NCBI RefSeq assembly: GCF_028743515.2
Contig: NZ_CP117969.2
Span: 488,501 to 552,500 of the forward strand
DNA: 64,000 nt
Direction: 5' to 3'
Source: Imtechella halotolerans
Lineage (GTDB): Bacteria; Bacteroidota; Bacteroidia; Flavobacteriales; Flavobacteriaceae
Each line of letters begins with the position of its first letter. Positions within the stretch are counted from its first letter, which is position 1. This document shows positions 9,701 to 17,271 of this stretch, one piece after another. Both the position numbers and the translations under genes were made by a program. The notes under the pieces were generated by a model. That model had not been told where the DNA came from and did no database searches. It saw nothing but the letters and a program-made list of their open reading frames with translations.

Positions 9701-9904
9701 ACCATTGGATATACCTTGAATAATGCGTTTGATTACGTATCAAGAATTAGAGTATATGCAACAGCACAAAATCCATTCTTATTTACTAAGTATAGTGGAT
9801 TTACTCCAGAGATTGTTGGTAGATCATCTGATAGAGCTGGTATAGAGCTTTCTGCGTATCCAATTACTAAGACTTTCTTGTTTGGTGTTAACATTGAATT
9901 GTAA
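6782..9904 (+). CDS. susC: SusC-family TonB-dependent outer-membrane glycan importer (PUL1)
   Basis: Imports oligosaccharides across the outer membrane together with its SusD partner. It is 1040 aa, with a signal peptide ending FVFSISYVSAQ. A carboxypeptidase-regulatory-like domain spans about 24-105 (VKGTTRGTSTDFDGKYTISV, FSYVGFKTVDV). The TonB-box/plug region is at about 108-230 (DEVVVIGFGTQKKSDLTGAV, NVIIRGTG, VLYVVDGIQM, DVLKDAASASIYG, GVIIITTKKG). The beta-barrel runs to the C-terminus and ends FLFGVNIEL. There is no STN domain, in contrast to the PUL2 SusC, which matches control by the HTH regulator rather than a sigma/FecR pair. susD follows 17 bp downstream. Confidence 0.96.
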   Translation: MKTKINQLLFFLFVFSISYVSAQQIVVEGTVKSSEDNMPVPGVNVVVKGTTRGTSTDFDGKYTISVASGETLEFSYVGFKTVDVVINNQRRLDIVLQADVAALDEVVVIGFGTQKKSDLTGAVSSIKSVELLKQPAVNAVQSIQGKLSGVNIINTNAPGSSPNVIIRGTGTAAAGTNVLYVVDGIQMRDIANINPADIETMDVLKDAASASIYGMDAANGVIIITTKKGKDGKMKISLDSYYGAKSTLNAVEMANASQYVEYFNQNRASLGLTTFLSENQPYDTDWYKALTDVGFTNSNNMALSGASDMYNYYFSFNNYNEDGILKNNEYNRNTLRSNNTIKLLDDRLKFTSNLSASFVKATPKPFSAFDGAYRQAPVIPVYYPSGQFGMPFWNQTTGIATYEGAPGEIVGSLNSIGNPVSSVFFANEKNSGTDLQGVFEGELKITDYLKATSRFAASKSFTQSRIFNDTRGRWLAADPTRTNADFDQFKANNPTSTNYTENSLSFSKYESYRYNWDSYLTFDKMFNEKHSVNAVAGITRGMRNQSTEVYMQGYDVPLQEQYWSINYTTSDYERTVRQSYSTPIKQLSYFGRLQYNFDSKYYAQVNFRRDGVSTFKNQSDQYTGTDYFGNFPSFSLGWTISKENFFADVDFIDFLKLRGGWGRLGNSEVDFNVYSFITNTGSSNVNYTFGPNQDLFLGAGLGREIKPISWEVTEETNIGFDFAMVKSKLSGAFNYYSRNTNNAILLVKPVLSSPGTEDYFDHGAEVTNKGVEIELNWKDSVSEDFSYNVGVVYSNNKNNVENVKSAYDGQIGGSLGNGQITKRLQEGQPLYAWWMYEVDGVWQNQDEIDNNASIGGARPGHLRYKDQNNDGIIDDKDKKFFGSFMPTYNVGINLGANYKNFDLVIEGYGAGGNKVYNGLKGTRIDGGENITSDVYHSRWTGEGSTNLHPGANRDSYASTYYLEDGDYFRINNITIGYTLNNAFDYVSRIRVYATAQNPFLFTKYSGFTPEIVGRSSDRAGIELSAYPITKTFLFGVNIEL

Positions 9905-9921
9905 AAAATAACTCAAAGAGT

Positions 9922-11328
9922 ATGAAAATTAAATTTTTAAAAATAGGACTTATCTTAACTGGACTTTCCTTTATGGTAAGTTGTAGCGAAGATTTTTTAG
10001 ATGTTGACAGTAGAGACAGTCTTGAAGCTGAAGATACTGAGAATGTAACTCCGGAGGAAATGGTTACCGGAGTATATGGAATGCTTACTGAGTGGGATTA
10101 TGCTTTTTCCTATCTAGGAATTACTGAAATCATTTCTGATAATGCCGATAAAGGAAGCTCGCCTACTGATACAGGAGGTGATAAGCACCTTTTGGATGGA
10201 TTGACTCATAACACCTCTAGTGGTTCTATTTCTGCAATGTGGACACGTTGGTATAAAAGTGTTGGAAGGGCTTCCATTGCTATTGATTATACAGAGAACT
10301 ATGCTTTAGAAAATGAAGCTTATAAGAATAGGCTTATTGGAGAGGCAAAGTTTTTAAGAGCTCTTAATTATTTTTGGTTGGTAAGATCTTTTGGAGATGT
10401 ACCACTGCAACATATTGATTATGCAGTTCGAGCACCTAAATCAGATGTGTATGCTTTTATCGAACAAGATCTTTTAGATGCCATTGACGCACTACCATTG
10501 AAGAGTGATTATGACGCAGATGACTTGGGAAGAGCTACCAAAGGAGCAGCCCAAGGATTACTGGCAAAGGTGTATATGTATCAGGAAAAGTGGCCTGAGG
10601 CTTATGCCATGACTACTGCGGTTATTAATTCTCAAGAGTATAATTTACATTCTAATTATGCAGAGCTTTGGAGAGCTTCACAAGAAAATGGTATTGAATC
10701 CCTTTTTGAAGTGCAAGCTCGTGGTGTAGCAATTGCACACGGTGTTCAACAGTATTCTCAAACACAAGGAGCTCGCGGAACCAGTGGATGGGGATGGGGT
10801 TTTAATACACCTTCTCAGAATTTAATGGATGCTTTTGATGCCGAAGGAGATGCTATCAGAAAAAATGCAACGATTATTTTCCCAGGAGAGACGTTATGGG
10901 ATGGGCGATTTGTCAGCACTTCAGTAGAGAACATTGGTTATAATGAGAAAGCATATTCGAGTAATAATGCAGGAGCTTCAGACGGGGATAAAAACGTTCG
11001 TATTTTACGATTTGCTGAAATTCTTTTAATTCGAGCTGAGGCAGCCATACATACAGGTGCCGACGCAGCTACCCCATTAAATTTGGTTAGAGAAAGAGTT
11101 GACTTAGATCCAATAGCTAATCCGACATTGCAAGATGTATGGAAAGAAAGAAGACTTGAATTAGCATTTGAACATGACCGTTGGTTCGATTTGATTAGAA
11201 CTGGTCAAGCATCACAGGCAATGACAGCTAATGGTAAGACATTTGTTATAGGCAAGCATGAATTGTTTCCTATTCCAAATAATCAGCTGATCCAAACTCC
11301 AGATATGGGACAAAATCCTGAGTGGTAG
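9922..11328 (+). CDS. susD: SusD-family glycan-binding lipoprotein (PUL1)
   Basis: Surface lipoprotein that captures glycan and forms the lid of the SusC pore. It is 468 aa with a lipoprotein signal (LILTGLSFMVSC). SusD hallmarks are the N-terminal EDFLDVDSRDS, the TPR-like segment RLIGEAKFLRALNYFWLVR, and the C-terminal RFAEILLIRAEAAIHTG, WKERRLELAFEHDRWFDLIR and FPIPNNQLIQ. The gene is directly downstream of susC and the two should be co-transcribed. Ligand cannot be read from sequence; the neighbouring GH144-like enzymes suggest beta-1,2-glucan. Confidence 0.96.
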   Translation: MKIKFLKIGLILTGLSFMVSCSEDFLDVDSRDSLEAEDTENVTPEEMVTGVYGMLTEWDYAFSYLGITEIISDNADKGSSPTDTGGDKHLLDGLTHNTSSGSISAMWTRWYKSVGRASIAIDYTENYALENEAYKNRLIGEAKFLRALNYFWLVRSFGDVPLQHIDYAVRAPKSDVYAFIEQDLLDAIDALPLKSDYDADDLGRATKGAAQGLLAKVYMYQEKWPEAYAMTTAVINSQEYNLHSNYAELWRASQENGIESLFEVQARGVAIAHGVQQYSQTQGARGTSGWGWGFNTPSQNLMDAFDAEGDAIRKNATIIFPGETLWDGRFVSTSVENIGYNEKAYSSNNAGASDGDKNVRILRFAEILLIRAEAAIHTGADAATPLNLVRERVDLDPIANPTLQDVWKERRLELAFEHDRWFDLIRTGQASQAMTANGKTFVIGKHELFPIPNNQLIQTPDMGQNPEW

Positions 11329-11410
11329 TTTTATCTCTTAATGAGTAGGCTTGGGGTTTCACTCCAAGCCTACTCATATTATCCTATTAATACCTACAAA
11401 TACCTTACAG

Positions 11411-12775
11411 ATGAAATATGTATATTGTCTGCTTGGAGCTGCATTTTTGGCTTCAGGCTGTCATAATATTACCAAGAGTGCAAGCTCAAAAGTACCTTCG
11501 AAAGGAACTTCTTCCTCGAATACAATCACTGTTGATCCATTATTGGATACCTTACAAAGACAAACTTTCGAATACTTTTGGAGTGGTGCTGAAGAAAATT
11601 CAGGTCTGGCCCGAGAACGAATTCATATGGATGGAGTGTATCCACAAAATGATCAAGATATTATTACTACGGGTGGATCGGGATTTGGAATGATGGCTAT
11701 TCTTATAGGGGTTAAAAATGGATATATTACTCGAGCACAAGCTTTAGAACGATTTGAAAGAATAGTAAACTTTTTAGAAAAAGCAGATCGTTTTCATGGC
11801 GTATGGCCACATTGGCTTAATGGAAAAACAGGGAAGGTAAAGCCTTTTTCAAAGAAGGATAATGGAGGGGATTTGGTAGAAACTGCATTTTTAATTCAAG
11901 GATTACTAACGGTTTCTGAATATTTTAAAGAGGGTTCAACTCGTGAACAAAATATAAGTCTACGGATTGAAAAATTATATGATGAAGTAGAATGGGATTG
12001 GTATACCAGAGGTGAAGATGTATTGTATTGGCATTGGTCACCTGAGTATGAATGGGAAATGAACTTTCCTGTAAGCGGTTACAATGAATGCCTAATTATG
12101 TATGTACTGGCAGCTTCTTCAAGAACGCATAGCATAACACCCCAGGCCTATCATAAAGGGTGGGCAATGTCTGGAAAAATCGCTAACAGCACTACCTATT
12201 ATGACTTACCAACAGTTCTTAACTATTATGGGAACGATTCGGTTCCTACAGGTCCATTATTCTGGTCTCATTATTCGTACTTAGGTTTAAATCCTAAGGG
12301 ACTAAAGGATACCTATGCAGATTATTGGCAACTTGTGCAAAATCATGCACTTATACATTATAAATACGCCATTGATAATCCTAAGGGATATAAAGGGTAT
12401 GGTAAAAATCAATGGGGGATGACCTCTAGTTATTCTATGAAAGGATATGCTGGACATAGACCAGGGTTAGATTTAGGTGTTATATCACCCACAGCAGCAT
12501 TATCTTCTATTGCCTATACTCCAAAGGAATCAATGCAAATGATAAAATATTTATACCAGCAGGCTGACTCACTTGTAGGGCCATATGGACCTTATGATGC
12601 CTATAGTCATGAAAATAACTGGTATACAAAACGATATTTAGCCATAGATCAAGGCCCCATTGTTGTAATGATAGAAAATTATAGAAGTGGAATGATTTGG
12701 GATCTTTTTATGGGAAGAGAAGACATACAAACGGGCCTAAAAAAACTAGGTTTCCAAAGTCCATATTTTAACTAA
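11411..12775 (+). CDS. GH144-like endo-beta-1,2-glucanase candidate, lipoprotein (copy 1)
   Basis: Member of the glycoamylase-like family (PF10091), which includes GH144 endo-beta-1,2-glucanases. It is 454 aa, with a lipoprotein signal and lipobox ending LGAAFLASGC. The alpha/alpha-barrel motifs are RFHGVWPHWLNGKTG, the acidic DLVETAF that I associate with the GH144 active site, the bulky YWHWSPEYEW, GPLFWSHYSYLGLNP, and near the end AIDQGPIVVMIENYRSGMIW. A frame extends 60 bp upstream, but the lipoprotein signal fixes the start at 11411. It overlaps the next, paralogous gene by one base (TAATG). Enzyme activity is inferred; other activities occur in PF10091. Confidence 0.88.
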   Translation: MKYVYCLLGAAFLASGCHNITKSASSKVPSKGTSSSNTITVDPLLDTLQRQTFEYFWSGAEENSGLARERIHMDGVYPQNDQDIITTGGSGFGMMAILIGVKNGYITRAQALERFERIVNFLEKADRFHGVWPHWLNGKTGKVKPFSKKDNGGDLVETAFLIQGLLTVSEYFKEGSTREQNISLRIEKLYDEVEWDWYTRGEDVLYWHWSPEYEWEMNFPVSGYNECLIMYVLAASSRTHSITPQAYHKGWAMSGKIANSTTYYDLPTVLNYYGNDSVPTGPLFWSHYSYLGLNPKGLKDTYADYWQLVQNHALIHYKYAIDNPKGYKGYGKNQWGMTSSYSMKGYAGHRPGLDLGVISPTAALSSIAYTPKESMQMIKYLYQQADSLVGPYGPYDAYSHENNWYTKRYLAIDQGPIVVMIENYRSGMIWDLFMGREDIQTGLKKLGFQSPYFN

Positions 12776-14151
12776 TGAAGAAGATTTTATACATAATATG
12801 TGGTGCTAGTCTTATTCTTTTTGGATGCTCAAAAAGTGAGATTAAACCACCAACCGTTCCTGATGGAGAGAAACCTGTGCCACCGCCACTAGTAAAGCAA
12901 ATTTCAGATGAGGCACTTTTAGATTATGTGCAGGCCCAAACCTTTAAATATTTTTGGGATTTGGCAGAGACCAATTCTAAAGCTGCTAGGGAACGTTATG
13001 TGTCGGGCTCACCCGGCCAAAGCAGTAATGTGGTTGCAACTGGAGGATCTGGATTTGGTTTGATGGCTATTTTAGTAGGAATAGAAAGAGGGTTTGTTAC
13101 CCGTGCAGAGGCAGTTTCTAGATTACAAACTATTTTGGAGTTTTTCGAGAATGCCGATCGTTTTCATGGAGCTTGGCCACATTGGCTTGATGGAAATACA
13201 GGTAACGTATTGCCTTTTAGTACAAGAGATAATGGAGCGGATCTGGTAGAAACTAGCTTTTTAGTCCAAGGCCTTATCTGTATTCAGGAGTATTTTAAAA
13301 ATGGGACCTTGGAAGAAAAATTAATTTCCCAAAAAGCGGAGGTTTTATGGAAAGGTGTGGAGTGGGATTGGTTTACCAATGAACAAAATAAACTTTTATG
13401 GCATTGGTCACCCACGTATAATTTTGATATTAATTTAGGAATAACGGGGTATAATGAATGTCTGATTACCTATGTTTTGGCAGCCGCCTCCCCTGACCAT
13501 TCTATAACTGCAAATGTGTATAAAGAAGGTTGGGCACGCAATGGAAGTATGGTAGCCACAAATTCAAAGTATGGTTATCCGTTACTAGTAAAACATGCTG
13601 GTAACCAAGAATATGGGGGGCCACTTTTCTGGTCTCATTATTCGTACTTGGGATTGGACCCACGTAATCTCGCGGATCAATACGCTGACTATTGGGAAGT
13701 AAATGTTAATCATACCAAGATTAATTATTCCTATTGTGTAGAAAATCCTTCTGATAGGCCTTATTACGGGTCTTATTGTTGGGGACTTACTGCTAGTTAC
13801 ACTATGGGAGCTAATGGAGGACTTAGTTATGCAGCACATTCTCCAAGTCAGGACTATGGGGTGATTTCACCAACTGCAGCAGTGAGTGCCATTAATTATA
13901 CACCTGAAGAGTCTCTCAATGCCATGCATTTCTTCTATAATCAAAGAAATATATTAGTTGGAGAAGCAGGATTCTATGATGCCTTCAAACCTAGTTTGAG
14001 TAATTTTTGGGTGGCTAAGGCCTATTTGGCTATTGATCAAGGCCCTCAGATAATTATGATAGAGAACTACAGATCAGGCTTGCTTTGGAATTTGTTTATG
14101 CAAAACGAGGATGTTCAAAATGGACTGAACAAATTAGGGTTCACCTATTAA
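12775..14151 (+). CDS. GH144-like endo-beta-1,2-glucanase candidate, lipoprotein (copy 2)
   Basis: 458-aa paralogue of the preceding protein, again a lipoprotein (IICGASLILFGC, then a short Pro-rich linker PPTVPDGEKPVPPP). The same motifs recur: RFHGAWPHWLDGNTG, DLVETSF, LWHWSPTYNF, GPLFWSHYSYLGLDP and AIDQGPQIIMIENYRSGLLW. It differs in the loop around SPGQSSNVVATGGSG and in the segment RPYYGSYCWGLTASYTMG, so the two copies may prefer different chain lengths or linear versus cyclic glucan. Start overlaps the stop of copy 1, so translation is coupled. Specificity is inference. Confidence 0.88.
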   Translation: MKKILYIICGASLILFGCSKSEIKPPTVPDGEKPVPPPLVKQISDEALLDYVQAQTFKYFWDLAETNSKAARERYVSGSPGQSSNVVATGGSGFGLMAILVGIERGFVTRAEAVSRLQTILEFFENADRFHGAWPHWLDGNTGNVLPFSTRDNGADLVETSFLVQGLICIQEYFKNGTLEEKLISQKAEVLWKGVEWDWFTNEQNKLLWHWSPTYNFDINLGITGYNECLITYVLAAASPDHSITANVYKEGWARNGSMVATNSKYGYPLLVKHAGNQEYGGPLFWSHYSYLGLDPRNLADQYADYWEVNVNHTKINYSYCVENPSDRPYYGSYCWGLTASYTMGANGGLSYAAHSPSQDYGVISPTAAVSAINYTPEESLNAMHFFYNQRNILVGEAGFYDAFKPSLSNFWVAKAYLAIDQGPQIIMIENYRSGLLWNLFMQNEDVQNGLNKLGFTY

Positions 14152-14163
14152 TATTTTTAAGTT

Positions 14164-14946
14164 ATGAAATCGATAAAAATTATTGCCTTAGTATGTGTAC
14201 TTACGCTTGTAAATAGGCTTGGAGCTCAAGAATTGTATGACTCAGATGTACTGATACAAGGGAAAGATACTTTGAAGTATCGTATTATGTATCCAAAGGA
14301 TTTTTCTAAAGATAAACAGTATCCCTTGGTTTTATTTTTACATGGAGCCGGAGAAAGAGGAAATGATAATCAAAGACAACTCACGCATGGTAGTGCTCTT
14401 TTTGCCAGCCAGGAGAATAGAGAATCGTTTCCAGCCATTGTAATTTTTCCGCAATGTGTTCCTGAAAGTTATTGGTCTAACGCAAAGGTCGATCGCACTT
14501 CCTATCCAATTTCTCTTGAATATCCATTAAATGAGCCACCTACTAAGTCATTACAGTTGGTATTGGATCTTATGGATGACATCACTACTAAACCATATGT
14601 AAATGCCAATCAGGTATATGTTGGAGGACTTTCGATGGGAGGAATGGGAACCTTTGAAATATTGTCAAGAAGACCTGATATGTTTGCGGCAGCTATAGCT
14701 ATTTGTGGAGGTGGAAATCCTGAATTGGCGCAAAATTATGCCACTAAAACAGCCATGTGGGTCTTTCATGGCGCTAATGATAATGTTGTTGCTCCACAAT
14801 TGTCTTTAGAGATGGTGAACGCTATCTTGAATTATGGAGGAAAACCAAATTTTACTTTATATGCCAAGGATAATCACAATAGCTGGGATTCAGCTTTTGC
14901 CGAACCCGAGTTGTTGTCTTGGCTTTTTTCTAATTCAAAAAAATAA
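14164..14946 (+). CDS. Secreted alpha/beta-hydrolase esterase (prolyl-oligopeptidase-like)
   Basis: 260-aa exported alpha/beta hydrolase with a signal peptide ending LVNRLGAQ. It shows the oxyanion segment LVLFLHGAGERGNDN, the nucleophile elbow VGGLSMGGMGTFE (Ser near residue 160), an Asp-containing strand WVFHGANDNVV, and a terminal His in KDNHNSWDSAF. This is the 'putative phospholipase/esterase' type often found in PULs, where such enzymes remove acyl groups from glycans or feruloyl-like esters. In PUL1 it may strip ester substituents before GH attack. Substrate unknown. Confidence 0.85.
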   Translation: MKSIKIIALVCVLTLVNRLGAQELYDSDVLIQGKDTLKYRIMYPKDFSKDKQYPLVLFLHGAGERGNDNQRQLTHGSALFASQENRESFPAIVIFPQCVPESYWSNAKVDRTSYPISLEYPLNEPPTKSLQLVLDLMDDITTKPYVNANQVYVGGLSMGGMGTFEILSRRPDMFAAAIAICGGGNPELAQNYATKTAMWVFHGANDNVVAPQLSLEMVNAILNYGGKPNFTLYAKDNHNSWDSAFAEPELLSWLFSNSKK

Positions 14947-14949
14947 CAT

Positions 14950-17265
14950 ATGAAAAACGGAATGAGAACACTTGCAGCAGTACTATTAACTGTTTCGTTG
15001 TTTGGATGTCAAGACAAGCAGCTAAGTACATCGGCCGAGAATCCCTTTGAAAAAAAGGTAGACTCTATTTTAGCCTTGATGACCTTGGAAGAAAAATTAG
15101 GACAACTGAACCTTCCTTCTTCTGGAGATATTACTACAGGACAGGCCCAAAGCTCAGATATAGCTAAAAAGATAGAAGAAGGTAAAGTAGGAGGTCTTTT
15201 TAATATAAAATCAGTTGAGAAGATTCGTGAAGTACAGCGAATTGCTGTTGAAAAGAGCCGGTTGAAAATTCCTTTGATTTTCGGGATGGATGTAATCCAC
15301 GGCTATGAGACTACCTTTCCTATTCCTTTAGGATTATCAGCCTCATGGGATATGGAAATGATTGAAAAGACGGCAAGAATGGCCGCTCAGGAGGCTACTG
15401 CTGACGGAATCAACTGGACATTTTCACCAATGGTGGATGTCTCAAGAGATCCTCGTTGGGGACGCGTATCTGAAGGAAATGGTGAAGACCCATTTTTAGG
15501 TGGTGAAATTGCAAAAGCTATGGTACATGGGTATCAAGGGAGTGATTTAACTGCGGATAATACCATGATGTCTTGTGTAAAGCATTTTGCACTTTATGGC
15601 GCTCCAGAAGGCGGTCGCGATTATAATACGGTAGATATGAGCCGTATTCGTATGTACAATGAGTATTTATATCCTTATAAGGCCGCTGTAGATGCAGGAG
15701 TAGGTTCGGTAATGGCATCGTTCAATGAAATAGATGGCATTCCTGCAACCGGTAACCGTTGGTTATTGACAGAGTTATTACGTGACGATTGGGGCTTTAA
15801 TGGTTTTGTAGTGACTGATTATACTGGAATTAATGAGATGATTGAGCATGGTATGGGTGATTTGCAGCAAGTTTCTGCATTAGCTCTAAAGGCTGGTTCA
15901 GATATGGATATGGTGGGTGAAGGCTTTTTAACAACGCTTAGCAAATCATTAGAGGAAGGAACTCTTAGTATAGACGTGATTGATACTGCTGTTAAACGCA
16001 TATTGACGGCAAAGTATCAATTGGGATTATTTGATGATCCTTACAAATATTGTGATGTATCAAGACCTGAGAAAGAGGTGTTCACAGCGGAAAATAGAGC
16101 TTTCGCTCGAAAGGTTGGGGCCGAATCAATGGTTTTAATGAAAAATGATAATAACCTACTTCCACTTAAAAAGGAAGGAACAATAGCCTTAGTTGGGCCA
16201 TTGGCCAACACGGCTGTAAACATGGCTGGTACTTGGAGTGTGGCTACAAAACAAGATAAGTCCAATCCATTATTGGAAGGATTAAAGACAGTTGTTGGAG
16301 ACAATGCAAAGGTTCTTTATGCCAAAGGAAGTAATGTTGATTACGATTTAGAATTTGAAAAGAATGTAACCATGTTTGGTAAAGCCATACCAAGAGATGG
16401 TAGAACTGATAAGCAATTATTGGATGAGGCTGTGGCTATTGCTAAACAATCTGATGTGGTTATTGCAGCCATCGGTGAAACTGCTGAAATGAGTGGTGAA
16501 AGTAGTAGTCGTACTAATTTAGAAATACCTCAGGCACAAAAGGATCTTTTAAATGCACTTTTAAAAACTGGGAAGCCGGTAGTAGTAGTATTATTCACAG
16601 GTAGACCACTGGTGTTAACCGAGGAAAGCAAAAATGTACCTGCTATTTTAAATGTTTGGTTCCCTGGAAGTGAAGCCGGTTTAGCCATTTCAGATGTTTT
16701 ATTTGGAGATGTCAACCCTTCTGGTAAATTGTCTGCTACTTTCCCTAGAAATGTAGGTCAGGTTCCTATTTTCTATAATCATAAGAATACGGGTCGTCCA
16801 TTGAATCATGAGAAAACTGAAAATTGTCAATTTGAAAAGTTCCGTTCGAATTACCTAGACGTGTGTAATACACCTTTGTATCCTTTTGGGTATGGGTTAA
16901 GTTATACCACCTTTGATTATGCACAGGTGAAGTTAAATTCACAAAACATGTCAAAAAATGGTTCTATAGGGGTGTCTGTAGATGTAACTAATTCAGGTAA
17001 TTATGACGGTAAGGAGGTAATTCAGTTGTATATTCGTGATTTAGTAGGTTCTGTTACCAGACCTGTTAAAGAGTTGAAAGGATTTCAAAAAGTTTCCTTC
17101 AAAAAAGGAGAAACTAGAACGATCACCTTCACCATTACTGAAGAAGACTTGAAGTTCTATAATTACGATTTAAATTTTGTTGCTGAGCCAGGTGAATTTC
17201 AGGTATTTGTTGGTACCAATTCAGATACCAAAAATATGGCCACATTTACATTAACTGATAACTAA
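14950..17265 (+). CDS. bglX: GH3 beta-glucosidase, lipoprotein
   Basis: Releases glucose from the non-reducing end of beta-gluco-oligosaccharides. It is 771 aa; the lipobox is in LLTVSLFGC. The GH3 N-terminal domain includes FGMDVIHGYETTFPIPLGLS, SPMVDVSRDPRWGRVSEGNG and MSCVKHFALYG. The catalytic aspartate is in GFVVTDYTG (near residue 290). The GH3 C-terminal domain has MVLMKNDNNLLPL and the likely acid/base region AEMSGESSSRTNLEIP. A fibronectin-III-like domain closes the protein (about 660-765). Next to two GH144-like enzymes it should process sophoro-oligosaccharides. The bglX symbol is by architecture only. Confidence 0.92.
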   Translation: MKNGMRTLAAVLLTVSLFGCQDKQLSTSAENPFEKKVDSILALMTLEEKLGQLNLPSSGDITTGQAQSSDIAKKIEEGKVGGLFNIKSVEKIREVQRIAVEKSRLKIPLIFGMDVIHGYETTFPIPLGLSASWDMEMIEKTARMAAQEATADGINWTFSPMVDVSRDPRWGRVSEGNGEDPFLGGEIAKAMVHGYQGSDLTADNTMMSCVKHFALYGAPEGGRDYNTVDMSRIRMYNEYLYPYKAAVDAGVGSVMASFNEIDGIPATGNRWLLTELLRDDWGFNGFVVTDYTGINEMIEHGMGDLQQVSALALKAGSDMDMVGEGFLTTLSKSLEEGTLSIDVIDTAVKRILTAKYQLGLFDDPYKYCDVSRPEKEVFTAENRAFARKVGAESMVLMKNDNNLLPLKKEGTIALVGPLANTAVNMAGTWSVATKQDKSNPLLEGLKTVVGDNAKVLYAKGSNVDYDLEFEKNVTMFGKAIPRDGRTDKQLLDEAVAIAKQSDVVIAAIGETAEMSGESSSRTNLEIPQAQKDLLNALLKTGKPVVVVLFTGRPLVLTEESKNVPAILNVWFPGSEAGLAISDVLFGDVNPSGKLSATFPRNVGQVPIFYNHKNTGRPLNHEKTENCQFEKFRSNYLDVCNTPLYPFGYGLSYTTFDYAQVKLNSQNMSKNGSIGVSVDVTNSGNYDGKEVIQLYIRDLVGSVTRPVKELKGFQKVSFKKGETRTITFTITEEDLKFYNYDLNFVAEPGEFQVFVGTNSDTKNMATFTLTDN

Positions 17266-17271
17266 TATCTC

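Noticed and set aside
11418..11693. 91-codon plus-strand frame overlapping the first GH144-like gene
   Set aside because: Different frame of the same DNA; the lipoprotein signal and enzyme motifs are in the other frame.
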